NCBI RefSeq assembly: GCF_019802085.1
Contig: NZ_JAHVHV010000002.1
Location: 496,001 to 560,000, forward strand
Reading direction: 5' to 3'
Source: Ferrimonas balearica
GTDB taxonomy: Bacteria > Pseudomonadota > Gammaproteobacteria > Enterobacterales > Shewanellaceae
DNA: 64,000 bases
Part shown: positions 18,834-26,475 of the stretch, one piece after another
Numbering within the stretch: position 1 is the first letter of the stretch
How the letters are laid out: every line of letters begins with the position of its first letter
Program-made: the position numbers and the translations under genes
The notes under the pieces: model-generated
What the model saw: the letters and a program-made list of their open reading frames with translations, nothing else
What the model was told of the DNA's origin: nothing
The model's database searches: none

Positions 18834-18929
18834 TAACTGGACGGGCCAGAGTGTATCAGTTGCGCAAATGACCGCAATGAATGGTTTTTTTTGTCGGTGA
18901 AAAAATCGACAATTGTAGGAAGATTACAA

Positions 18930-18966
18930 AAAAAGCGCCGTCACCCGGGAGGGGACGGCGCTTTTT
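18930..18966 (-). terminator. Terminator of the LON-sigma-ChrR operon
   Basis: A 13-bp perfect stem (AAAAAGCGCCGTC / GACGGCGCTTTTT) lies 10 bp after the ChrR stop codon, with an A-run on the plus strand giving a U-run on the minus-strand transcript. Confidence 0.88.
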
Positions 18967-18975
18967 ATCTGTCAT

Positions 18976-19659
18976 TTAGCGAAAGAAAAGGTGGGACAGG
19001 GGGTTCAGCAGTCGGGCCAGACCCGAGGTGAACTGCAGTGGTTGGTCCAGCGCGCTGATCACCAGGCAATCTTCATCGGCATCCGTGTGCGGCTGATGCT
19101 CGTGGCGGCCGTCGAGGTGGATGAAATCGCCCACCTTGTACTCGCCGCGGTCGTCGGCAAAGCCGCCGTGCAGCACCAAGGTCACCTCGTCGCCGTGGTG
19201 GGTGTGCTGGGGCACCCCGGAGTTGGCTTCCATATGGATAAAGAAGAAGCGGTCATCGTCGGCCTGGGTCTCCAGCCGGGCCTGATGCAGGCCGCCGGGG
19301 AGCTTGCTCCAGCTGCCCATCCGGTGCACCTGACGGGACAGCACCCGGGGCAGTACGAACCGACGATGCTCCAGCTGAAGCTCGATGGGGGCCTCTGGCT
19401 CGGGTTCACGCAGGGGGGCCTGGGGCAGCGACGTCATCATCTGGGAGAGCATCGACTCGAGCTGCGGATCATCGCCGGCGGTCACCGGCTCGGACCAGCA
19501 CGCCTTGGCCAGTGTTTGCTCCGCCTGGGCCAGTCGCTGGCGGCACACCGGGCAGTACTCCAGGTGGGCGGCCAACAGCAGAGCCTTGCCACCGTAGAGC
19601 TCGCCCCGGGCGTACGCCTCCAGCCAGGCCGATTCGGGGTGATGGTTAATGTGGGTCAT
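18976..19659 (-). CDS. chrR: ChrR-family zinc anti-sigma factor with cupin domain
   Basis: A 227-residue protein with an ATG at 19659 that overlaps the sigma-factor gene by 14 nt. The N-terminal zinc-binding anti-sigma domain carries HLEYCPVCRQ (His-x3-Cys-x2-Cys, about residues 32-41) plus an upstream His. The C-terminal ChrR cupin spans about residues 110-215 with metal-type ligands HTHHGDE and HEHQPHT. In Rhodobacter, ChrR holds its sigma factor inactive and releases it on singlet oxygen exposure. Overlap with a group of lipid-modifying genes divergently arranged makes the same signal likely here. Confidence 0.92.
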   Translation of the reverse strand: MTHINHHPESAWLEAYARGELYGGKALLLAAHLEYCPVCRQRLAQAEQTLAKACWSEPVTAGDDPQLESMLSQMMTSLPQAPLREPEPEAPIELQLEHRRFVLPRVLSRQVHRMGSWSKLPGGLHQARLETQADDDRFFFIHMEANSGVPQHTHHGDEVTLVLHGGFADDRGEYKVGDFIHLDGRHEHQPHTDADEDCLVISALDQPLQFTSGLARLLNPLSHLFFR

Positions 19660-20308
19660 CCAGTAGCTCCCGGATCCGATTGAGCGCCAGGCGCAGACGG
19701 GACTTGACGGTGCCCAGTGGCACCCCAAGGGCGTCCGCCACCTCCTGGTGCGAGCGATCCTCAAAGTAAATCATGGTCACCACCTGCTGCTGCTTGGGAG
19801 GCAGGTGACGACAAAACTGCTCCAACTGCTGGCGGAGAATAGGCTGATCCATCGCATCCCCCTCCAGCTCCGATTCGCTGGCCGGCTCCAGGTAGAGATC
19901 CTCCGAGCTGGGGTGCTCGGGACGGGCCTGGGCTCGCCGCATCATGTCGTAACTGACGTTACGCGCCACGGTAAACACCCAGGTGGAGACCCGGCCCTTG
20001 TCGGCGTGGTAGAGGTTGGCCTTGAGCCACACCTTGGTCATGGTCTCCTGAACCATCTCCTGGGCCAACGCGTCGTTGCCCAGTTGACGCCGGGCGTGGC
20101 TGAGCAGTCTCGGGGCGAAATGACGGAACAGCTGGGCGAAGGCCGCCTTGTCGCGCTCCTGCGCGACCGCCGCCAGCCAAGACTTGTGCTGCTCCGCTTC
20201 GTTTACTGGTTTTGTCACCGAGATCAGTGTCTCCCTGATCATACCCATACGCTCAGTATCTCCGGCATCCGGGGTGTTATCCAGCTTTTCAACGCGTCTG
20301 ATGCTCAT
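19646..20308 (-). CDS. rpoE: ECF sigma factor of the RpoE-ChrR type
   Basis: About 220 residues from the ATG at 20308, 5 bp after the LON-domain gene; internal ATG/GTG starts up to 30 codons later cannot be excluded because the ribosome site is weak. Sigma region 2 is visible around FAQLFRHFAPRL...YHADKGRVSTWVFTVARNVSYDMMRR, and region 4 around LPPKQQQVVTMIYFEDRSHQEVADALGVPLGTVKSRLRLALNRIR. Together with ChrR this is the ECF11 type. It should direct RNA polymerase to the divergent lipid operon and to its own promoter (see 20927-20981). Gene symbol used in the Rhodobacter sense, not that of the E. coli envelope-stress factor. Confidence 0.9.
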   Translation of the reverse strand: MSIRRVEKLDNTPDAGDTERMGMIRETLISVTKPVNEAEQHKSWLAAVAQERDKAAFAQLFRHFAPRLLSHARRQLGNDALAQEMVQETMTKVWLKANLYHADKGRVSTWVFTVARNVSYDMMRRAQARPEHPSSEDLYLEPASESELEGDAMDQPILRQQLEQFCRHLPPKQQQVVTMIYFEDRSHQEVADALGVPLGTVKSRLRLALNRIRELLDDPH

Positions 20309-20313
20309 AGGGA

Positions 20314-20895
20314 TCACCCGGTCTGGATCAATTGGTCGAGCAGGCTCAACGCCTGGTTGGGATTGCCGGCCCACAGCTTCTGTTTCTGTCCCGCCTCCAG
20401 GGGCACCACCTCGAGCCAGCGCTGGGCCAGCCAGGCGGCGTCCATCCAGTGCGGGTCGCTGTACAGCTGGCCCAGTTCGGGATAGCTCTGGTAGACCTCC
20501 GCCAGCTTCTCTTTAAGCGGCAGGTAGGCCTCATCCAAGGGGGCTTCGGGCCAGTTGGGCAGGGGGCGTACCGTGCCCACCCGCAGGCCGTCGGTTTCGC
20601 TGTCGACGCTGAGGATCTCCACCTTCTGCACACCCTCAACGGTGATCCCCAGCATGCCATCGTCCAGGGCATCGAAATCCACCACCCGCACCAGGGTGGC
20701 CAGGGGCCAGATGTGGGTGTTGCTCGCCTTGTCGCCACTGGGGTCGAGCATGCACATGGCAAAGGCGTGGGGTCGGTCGAAGCTCTCCTTCACCATGCGC
20801 ACGTATCTAGGCTCGAAGATCCGCAGGGGCAACCGGCCACCGGGAAACAGGTGACTGGTGAGCGGAAACAGCGGCAGGGCTTCTATGGTGGACAT
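20314..20895 (-). CDS. LON substrate-binding-domain protein
   Basis: A 193-residue stand-alone LON N-terminal (LAN) domain with no ATPase or protease part. Start MSTIEALPLFPLTSHLFPGGRLPLRIFEPRYV, the classic PLFPL...PGG..PLxIFExRY signature (residues 7-31). CGGAG lies six bases upstream of the ATG at 20895. It is the first gene of the operon with the sigma factor and ChrR, so its expression is tied to the stress response. Stand-alone LON domains are of unknown biochemical role; substrate presentation to a protease is a guess. Confidence 0.88.
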   Translation of the reverse strand: MSTIEALPLFPLTSHLFPGGRLPLRIFEPRYVRMVKESFDRPHAFAMCMLDPSGDKASNTHIWPLATLVRVVDFDALDDGMLGITVEGVQKVEILSVDSETDGLRVGTVRPLPNWPEAPLDEAYLPLKEKLAEVYQSYPELGQLYSDPHWMDAAWLAQRWLEVVPLEAGQKQKLWAGNPNQALSLLDQLIQTG

Positions 20896-20926
20896 CGTGA
20901 CTCCGGATTGACCTTGGTTGCCCTAC

Positions 20927-20953
20927 TTACGGGGCAAAAAGGGAAAAGGTTCA
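20927..20953 (-). promoter_or_regulatory. ECF-type promoter for the LON-rpoE-chrR operon
   Basis: On the minus strand TGAACC (20953-20948) and CGTAA (20931-20927) are separated by 16 nt. This has the AAC/CGT architecture of ECF-sigma promoters and leaves a leader of about 25 nt to the LON-gene ATG. It suggests that the sigma factor autoregulates its own operon. Confidence 0.6.
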
Positions 20954-20954
20954 G

Positions 20955-20981
20955 TGATCTTTTCAGCTACCTTTGCCGTAG
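20955..20981 (+). promoter_or_regulatory. ECF-type promoter for the SDR/lipid operon
   Basis: TGATCT (20955-20960) and CGTAG (20977-20981) are separated by 16 nt, the same spacing as the oppositely oriented site that ends 1 bp away. TGATC is the -35 core I recall for RpoE-ChrR promoters. The SDR gene starts 37 bp downstream. Confidence 0.6.
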
Positions 20982-21018
20982 GGTTAAGTTAAATAATCGC
21001 TATGTTGTCACACACTTA

Positions 21019-21768
21019 ATGAAAACTGTCCTGATCACCGGCGCCACCTCCGGCATCGGCCACCAACTGGTCCTCGACCATCTGGCCGAGGGTTGGACCG
21101 TGGTGGCCTGCGGACGCAACCCCGAGGCGCTGGCGCAACTGCATCAGCGGGCACCGGCGCAACTGGTTGTTGCCCGGTTCGATGTGACTGACGAGGCCCA
21201 GACCCAGGAGGTGGTGTCGACCACCCTGGCAAACCTGTTAAAGGGCGCGCCGCTGGACAGGGCCATATTGAACGCCGGCACCTGCGAGTACCTGGATGTG
21301 GACCAGTGGTCCCCGGCGCTGTTTCGCCAGGTGATGGAGGCCAACCTGATGGGGCCGGCCAACTGCCTGGCACCGCTGCTGCCCACCCTGGAGCGGGGCT
21401 CCCAGCTGGTGCTGGTGGACAGCCTGGCCCGGCTACTGCCTTTTACCCGGGCCCAGGCTTACGGCGCCAGCAAGGCGGCCCTGCACTACCTGGCCCGAAC
21501 CCTGGAGGTGGACCTGGCCGATAGAGGGGTCAAGGTGCTGGCGGTGTCGCCGGGCTTTGTGGATACCCCGCTGACCCAGCGCAACACCTTTGGCATGCCG
21601 GCGCTGATGACGGTGGAGGACGCCAGTGTCGCCATCATGAAGGGGATGGCCGCCGGCCGTCGCACCATACGATTTCCCCGGCGGCTGGCCTGGCCGCTGA
21701 CCCTGCTCTCCCAACTGGGAGAGGGACTGCAAGTAAGGATCTGTCAATGGCTCAAGCAGCAAGGATGA
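21019..21768 (+). CDS. Short-chain dehydrogenase/reductase
   Basis: A 249-residue protein. The start is the ATG at 21019, where the protein begins MKTVLITGATSGIGHQL; the reading frame is open far upstream but unrelated. The Rossmann motif TGATSGIG (7-14), an NAG-type motif (LNAGTCEY), Ser at VDSLARLL and the YGASK catalytic Tyr/Lys pair are all present. It is the first gene of the divergent lipid operon; its last 22 bp overlap the FAD gene. Homologues accompany ChrR-type regulons in other bacteria. The substrate is probably an acyl chain or a product of its oxidation (inference). Confidence 0.9.
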   Translation: MKTVLITGATSGIGHQLVLDHLAEGWTVVACGRNPEALAQLHQRAPAQLVVARFDVTDEAQTQEVVSTTLANLLKGAPLDRAILNAGTCEYLDVDQWSPALFRQVMEANLMGPANCLAPLLPTLERGSQLVLVDSLARLLPFTRAQAYGASKAALHYLARTLEVDLADRGVKVLAVSPGFVDTPLTQRNTFGMPALMTVEDASVAIMKGMAAGRRTIRFPRRLAWPLTLLSQLGEGLQVRICQWLKQQG

Positions 21769-23006
21769 GCATCGCCGTGGTGGGCGGCGGCATTTCAGGC
21801 ATGACCTGTGCCCACCTGTTGGGGCAGCACCACCAGGTGACCCTGTTCGAGCCGGAGTCCTGGCTCGGTGGCCACACCCACACCGTGGAGGTGGAGGGCA
21901 AAGCGGTGGACACCGGCTTTATCGTCTATAACGACCGCACCTACCCCAACTTCCAGAAGTTGCTGGCCTCCCTGGGCGTGGCCGGGCGCAAGACCGAGAT
22001 GAGCTTCTCGGTGGCGGATCCGGATCTGGGCCTGGAGTACAACGGCCACAACCTGGATCGCTTCCTGGCTCAGCGCCGCAACCTGCTGCGTCCCGCCTTC
22101 TGGCGGATGACGGCGCAGATCCTGCGGTTCAACCGCGAAGGCAAGGCGATGGTGGAGCAGGACGCCATTCCGGATCAGACCCTGGGAGAGCACCTGCAGG
22201 CCCGGGGCTACAGTGGCTGGATGGTCAGTCACTACCTGCTGCCCATGGGCGCGGCGATCTGGTCCTGCAGCCTGGACGACATGCGCGACTTCCCCCTGCG
22301 CTTCTTCCTGCGCTTCTTCCACCACCACGGGCTGTTGGACATCGCCAACCGACCCCAGTGGTACACCGTGGAGGGGGGCTCCTGGCGCTACGTCAAGGCG
22401 CTGATGGAAGCAGGCCGCTTTACCCTGGAGCTGGAGAACGGCGTCCAGCGCCTGTGGCGCCATGACGATGGGGTGGAGCTGGAGGACAGCCTGGGACAGC
22501 GGCGCCGATTCGACCAGGTGATCCTGGCCTGCCACTCGGACCAGGCGCTGAAGATCCTGATGGACGCCAGCGACGCGGAGCGGGCGGTGCTGGGGGCGAT
22601 CCGTTACGCCCCCAACGAGGTGATCCTGCACAAGGACATCGCCGAGCTGCCCACCCGGCGCAAGGCATGGGCCAGCTGGAACTACCGTCTGGGCCGGGGC
22701 GTCAGCGACAAGCGGCCGGTGTCGGTGACCTACAACATGAACATCCTGCAGGGGTTGCCCGGCGACACCACCTACTGCGTCACCCTAAACCCCATCCACC
22801 CCATTCCCGACGCCCAGGTGCTGGGCCGTTACCGCTACAGCCATCCCCAGTTTGATCTGGACGCCGAGGCGGCCAAGGGGCAGCGCGACACCATCTGCGG
22901 CCAGCGCCTGACCCACTTCTGCGGCGCCTACTGGTACAACGGCTTCCACGAGGACGGGGTGCGCAGTGCCCTGGACGTCTGCCGCCGGTTCGGAGTCGAG
23001 TTGTGA
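21747..23006 (+). CDS. FAD/NAD(P)-binding oxidoreductase, amine-oxidase fold
   Basis: About 419 residues (a start at the second Met, 21765, is equally possible). The dinucleotide-binding motif VVGGGISGMTCAHLL lies at the N-terminus, followed by ESWLGGHTHTV and DTGFIVYNDRTYPN, the pattern of the COG2907-type flavoproteins. In alphaproteobacteria relatives sit next to DUF1365 and a cyclopropane-synthase-family enzyme, and one such protein is reported to desaturate methylated fatty acids in furan fatty-acid synthesis. The same neighbours are here. It overlaps both adjacent genes, consistent with tight co-expression. Confidence 0.88.
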   Translation: MAQAARMSIAVVGGGISGMTCAHLLGQHHQVTLFEPESWLGGHTHTVEVEGKAVDTGFIVYNDRTYPNFQKLLASLGVAGRKTEMSFSVADPDLGLEYNGHNLDRFLAQRRNLLRPAFWRMTAQILRFNREGKAMVEQDAIPDQTLGEHLQARGYSGWMVSHYLLPMGAAIWSCSLDDMRDFPLRFFLRFFHHHGLLDIANRPQWYTVEGGSWRYVKALMEAGRFTLELENGVQRLWRHDDGVELEDSLGQRRRFDQVILACHSDQALKILMDASDAERAVLGAIRYAPNEVILHKDIAELPTRRKAWASWNYRLGRGVSDKRPVSVTYNMNILQGLPGDTTYCVTLNPIHPIPDAQVLGRYRYSHPQFDLDAEAAKGQRDTICGQRLTHFCGAYWYNGFHEDGVRSALDVCRRFGVEL

Positions 23007-23725
23007 AGTCGAAAATCGCCAGCGGCACCGTGCTGCACCACAGGTTTGCCCCGCCGGAGCACCGCTTCACCTACCGGCTGCACATGGTGATGCTGGAGCT
23101 GTCGGAGCTGCCTGCCCTGGCGCGCCTCTGGCGCCGGCCCCTGTGCTGGTTCCGCCGGGAGGATTACCTGGGCGAAGGGCCGCTGGAGCAGGCGGTGCTG
23201 GCGCGCATGAACCAGCTCAGCGAGACACCGCTGGCGGGCAAGGTATGGCTGTTGGGCCAGGTGCGGACCCTGGGCCTCTACTTCTCGCCGGTGAACTTCT
23301 ACCTGTTGGAGGGGGAGAGCGGCTTTACCCACCTGCTGGCGGAGGTGAGCAACACCCCCTGGAACCAGCGCCACCACTACCTGGTGCCCTTAAGCGGCGA
23401 CAACGACCACGACAAGGCGTTCCACGTCAGCCCCTTCATGCCCATGGCGCTGCAGTACCAGTGGCGGGTGAAGGTCGAGGAGGCACGGGTGGCGGTGATG
23501 ATCCGCTGTATGCACCCGGATGGCACGCCGAAGTTTGTTGCCGACCTGCGCCTGGACACCGAACCGCTGAACCGGCGCTCTTTGTGGCGCGTATGGAGTC
23601 ACATTCCGGCCATGGCGGTAAAAACCGTTGCTGGCATCTATTTCGAAGCGATGAAGCTGTGGTGGAAAGGCGCCCGGTTTTACCCCCATCCCCGGGGGGA
23701 GAAGAAGCAAGGAGATCTCCGATGA
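23003..23725 (+). CDS. DUF1365 family protein
   Basis: A 240-residue protein with 4-nt overlaps at both ends. Family blocks: VLHHRFAPPEHRFTYRLHM near the N-terminus, FSPVNFYLL around residue 94, EVSNTPWNQRHHYL and the KAFHVSPFMPM segment. DUF1365 genes are almost always found between an FAD oxidoreductase and a cyclopropane-fatty-acid-synthase-like gene, as here, so a role in modifying membrane acyl chains is very likely although the chemistry is not known to me. No signal peptide is seen; the protein is presumably cytoplasmic or membrane-associated. Confidence 0.9.
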   Translation: MKSKIASGTVLHHRFAPPEHRFTYRLHMVMLELSELPALARLWRRPLCWFRREDYLGEGPLEQAVLARMNQLSETPLAGKVWLLGQVRTLGLYFSPVNFYLLEGESGFTHLLAEVSNTPWNQRHHYLVPLSGDNDHDKAFHVSPFMPMALQYQWRVKVEEARVAVMIRCMHPDGTPKFVADLRLDTEPLNRRSLWRVWSHIPAMAVKTVAGIYFEAMKLWWKGARFYPHPRGEKKQGDLR

Positions 23726-24927
23726 CGACCCGAGTGAGCACCGCCCCCCGCTGGGACCTGGCCCTGTGCCGCCGCACTTTGATGGCCCTGCTGCCTCGGC
23801 TGGAGCGTGGCACCCTGTGCCTGGAGGAGGGCGGTCAGCAGTGGCAGTTTGGCCAGGGGGCGCCCCGGGTAAAACTGGTGATCCACCACCCCAAGGCCTG
23901 GCGCCGATTGCTGTTTGGCGGCGCCATCGCCCTGGCGGAGCTGTATCGGGACGGGGACGTGGAGTGCGACGATCTCACCGCCCTGCTGACCCTGTTTGCC
24001 GACAACCTGGCCTGGCTTGACCGGCTGGAGCGCCGATACGGTTTTCTGCTGAGCCCCTGGCATCGGCTGCAGCACCTGCGGCGCCACAACTCCAAGGCCA
24101 ACGCCCGCAAAAACATCGCCGCCCACTATGATCTCTCCAACGACTTTTACCGCCTGTTCCTGGATGAGGGGATGGTCTACTCCAGCGCCCTGTGGCAGGA
24201 GGCGGACACCCTGGAGCAGGCCCAGGCCAACAAGATCGCCCGGCTCTGCGAGCAGTTGGATCTGAAGCCGGAGGATCACCTGCTGGAGATCGGCACCGGT
24301 TGGGGCGCCCTGGCGATCCACGCCGCCCGCAAATATGGCTGCCGGGTCACCACCACCACCATCTCCGAGGCCCAGTATCAGGAGGCCCGGACCCGCATCG
24401 ACGCCGCTGGCCTGGGCCATCGCATTAAGCTTTTGCGCCTGGATTACCGGGATCTCAGCGGCCAGTACGACAAGATTGTCTCGGTGGAGATGATCGAGGC
24501 GGTGGGGGAGCGCTACCTGGCCGGCTACTTCCAGACCCTCAACCGCCTGCTCAAGCCCGGCGGCCTGATGGCCCTGCAGGCGATCACCATCGCCGATCAG
24601 CGCTACGACAGCTACCGCCGCGGCGCCGACTTTATCCAGACCTACATCTTCCCCGGCGGATTCCTGCCCAGCGTCAAGGTGATGGGGGATCTTATCGCCG
24701 GCCAGACCGACATGGTGATCCGGGATTTGACCGACATCGGCCTGGATTACGCCCGCACCCTGGTCAGCTGGCGGGATAAGTTCGAGGCGGCTCTGCCCCA
24801 GGTGCAATCTTTGGGGTTCGATGATCCCTTTGTCCGCCTGTGGCGTTTCTACTTCTGTTATTGCCAGGCGGGCTTCGAAACCCGCCGAGTCAGCACAGTG
24901 CAACTGACGGCCCAGAAGAGCCGCTGA
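23722..24927 (+). CDS. Cyclopropane-fatty-acid-synthase-family methyltransferase
   Basis: A 401-residue protein starting at the ATG at 23722, just after GGAG and overlapping DUF1365 by 4 nt. The Mycolic_acid/CMAS domain spans about residues 110-385: NIAAHYDLSNDFYRLFLDEGMVYS, the SAM loop LEIGTGWGALAIHAA, SVEMIEAVGERYL and YIFPGGFLPS. Enzymes of this family add a methylene or methyl group from SAM across the double bond of phospholipid acyl chains. In this operon it may be a true cyclopropane synthase or the methylase (UfaM-like) of furan fatty-acid synthesis; sequence reading alone does not decide. Confidence 0.92.
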   Translation: MTTRVSTAPRWDLALCRRTLMALLPRLERGTLCLEEGGQQWQFGQGAPRVKLVIHHPKAWRRLLFGGAIALAELYRDGDVECDDLTALLTLFADNLAWLDRLERRYGFLLSPWHRLQHLRRHNSKANARKNIAAHYDLSNDFYRLFLDEGMVYSSALWQEADTLEQAQANKIARLCEQLDLKPEDHLLEIGTGWGALAIHAARKYGCRVTTTTISEAQYQEARTRIDAAGLGHRIKLLRLDYRDLSGQYDKIVSVEMIEAVGERYLAGYFQTLNRLLKPGGLMALQAITIADQRYDSYRRGADFIQTYIFPGGFLPSVKVMGDLIAGQTDMVIRDLTDIGLDYARTLVSWRDKFEAALPQVQSLGFDDPFVRLWRFYFCYCQAGFETRRVSTVQLTAQKSR

Positions 24928-24940
24928 CAGGAGGTACGCC

Positions 24941-25438
24941 ATGTTGGCCACCCTGTTGCTTTCGTTAAGTCTGAATCTGCCCCCCACCGAGGCCGCCTCG
25001 GCCTGGACACTGGAACCGGTGGGGGAGTCCCGCCTCAAGGTGCTCTGGTTTCCCATCTACCACGCCCGCCTCTACAGCGACGATGGCCGGTACGACGGCA
25101 TCGAAGCCCCCCTGGCACTGGATCTGGAGTACCTGAGGGACATCGAGGCCGAGGACTTGGTCGATCACACCCGCTCCGAGTGGCAGCGCCTGGCGCTCTA
25201 CGAGGGAGCCACCAGCGAGGCCTGGTTGGCCGAGCTGACCCGGCTGTGGCCCGATGTCGCCAAGGGGGATCGCCTGACCCTGGTGATGAACCCCAAACGC
25301 AGCACCTTCTTCCATAACGGCGAGGCGCTGGGCAGCATCGACGGCCTCGACTTCGGCGAACGCTTCCTGGCGATCTGGCTGCATCCGGACTCCCGCTACC
25401 CGCGCCTGCGCAACGCCCTGATAGGACAAAACCGATGA
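24941..25438 (+). CDS. Chalcone-isomerase-like exported protein
   Basis: A 165-residue protein with AGGAGG just before its ATG and a probable short signal peptide (MLATLLLSLSLNLPPTEAAS). The rest matches the bacterial chalcone_isomerase_like family: KVLWFPIYHARLYSDDG, LEYLRDIEAEDLVDHTRSEW, a GD-R-TL strand and FFHNGEALGSI. The plant fold has fatty-acid-binding relatives, so binding of acyl chains or their oxidation products in the periplasm would fit this operon; that is inference. The coding region overlaps the following DUF3833 gene by 4 nt. Confidence 0.85.
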   Translation: MLATLLLSLSLNLPPTEAASAWTLEPVGESRLKVLWFPIYHARLYSDDGRYDGIEAPLALDLEYLRDIEAEDLVDHTRSEWQRLALYEGATSEAWLAELTRLWPDVAKGDRLTLVMNPKRSTFFHNGEALGSIDGLDFGERFLAIWLHPDSRYPRLRNALIGQNR

Positions 25439-25977
25439 CCCGACCCTGGCCCCAAGCCCTGTGGGCCCTCGCCCTGCTGATGCTGTCAGCCTGCTCCGGT
25501 GGCGATCTCACCCAGTACCAGGATAAGACCCCCAAGCTGGAGCTGGCCCGCTTCTTCTCCGGCCCACTGGAAGCCACCGGCATGGTGCTGGACCGCAGTG
25601 GTGACGTGACTCGCCGATTCACCGTCACCATGACCGGCACCTGGCAGGGGGACACCGGCGTGCTGGATGAAACCTTCTATTGGGACGACGGCGAGGTGAG
25701 CAAACGGGTTTGGACCTTGACCGACTTGGGGCAGGGCAACTACCAAGGCCGGGCTGATGACGTGCTGGAGGTGGCCGAGGGTCAGGCGGTGGGACCGATG
25801 CTCCGATGGCGTTACCGGCTGCAGCTGCCCGAAGAGCAGGGGGGCTGGGTGCTGAGCTTCGACGACACCATGGTGTTGGTCACCGAGGACGAGCTGTTGA
25901 ACGTGGCGGTGATGAGCAAGTGGGGCCTCGAGGTGGGCCGGGTGGTACTGAGCATCCGTCGCCTGCCGCCGCCCTGA
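25435..25977 (+). CDS. DUF3833 family lipoprotein
   Basis: A 180-residue protein with lipobox LSAC (Cys20) and the family pattern YQDKTPKLELARFFSGPLEATGMVLDRSG, then FTVTMTGTW, LDETFYWDDG and a closing beta-rich half. DUF3833 looks like a small lipocalin-type beta barrel; members recur at the end of ChrR-controlled operons in Vibrio- and Shewanella-like bacteria. It is the last gene of the six-gene operon. Its stop codon is 1 bp from that of the convergent membrane-protein gene. Confidence 0.88.
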   Translation: MTRPWPQALWALALLMLSACSGGDLTQYQDKTPKLELARFFSGPLEATGMVLDRSGDVTRRFTVTMTGTWQGDTGVLDETFYWDDGEVSKRVWTLTDLGQGNYQGRADDVLEVAEGQAVGPMLRWRYRLQLPEEQGGWVLSFDDTMVLVTEDELLNVAVMSKWGLEVGRVVLSIRRLPPP

Positions 25978-25978
25978 C

Positions 25979-26311
25979 TCACAGGGCGTTGCCCAGCACC
26001 CGTAACAGGATGAACAGCAGCCACAAGCCGCTCAGGGCGAAGCTGATCCCCAGCCCCCATCGCTCCCATCCAGACACCGCGCCGCCGGCTCGACGATGGC
26101 GCACCAACCCCCGCCACCACAACAGGCTGCCCACCAGCACGCACAGCGCGGTGGCGGACAGGTAGAGCAGAAACAGCAGGCCGTAGACAAAGGTGCCGCC
26201 TTCGGAGTCCAGTCGGGCGTGGGTCAGCATGGCGTAGAGCTGGTGCAGCGCCAGGGCGCCACCGAACAGTGCGCACAACAGGGTGATCCCCAGTCCCGAC
26301 CCTCTGAGCAT
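25979..26311 (-). CDS. Small three-span membrane protein, hypothetical
   Basis: A 110-residue protein with hydrophobic segments at about residues 6-24, 40-66 and 88-108 separated by short charged loops (RHRRAGG). No motif is recognised. ATG at 26311 is preceded by GGGGAGGAGG. It is convergent with the lipid operon. Nothing in the context indicates its job. Confidence 0.6.
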   Translation of the reverse strand: MLRGSGLGITLLCALFGGALALHQLYAMLTHARLDSEGGTFVYGLLFLLYLSATALCVLVGSLLWWRGLVRHRRAGGAVSGWERWGLGISFALSGLWLLFILLRVLGNAL

Positions 26312-26429
26312 GCCTCCTCCCCGAACCCCCAGGCGATGTCACTGAAATCCCGCGTTAACCCGTCTGAGTGTAGCCACGATGACCAGGGTGTCGCTCGGTG
26401 CGCCAGCAAAGGCCTGGATTTTGGGCACA

Positions 26430-26457
26430 AAAAAGGGAGCCGCGCGGCTCCCTTTTT
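26430..26457. terminator. Terminator after the FKBP gene
   Basis: Perfect stem AAAAAGGGAGCCG / CGGCTCCCTTTTT, 18 bp after the fkpA stop on the minus strand; U-runs exist in both directions. Confidence 0.88.
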
Positions 26458-26475
26458 GATTTCAGGGCCAGGCCC

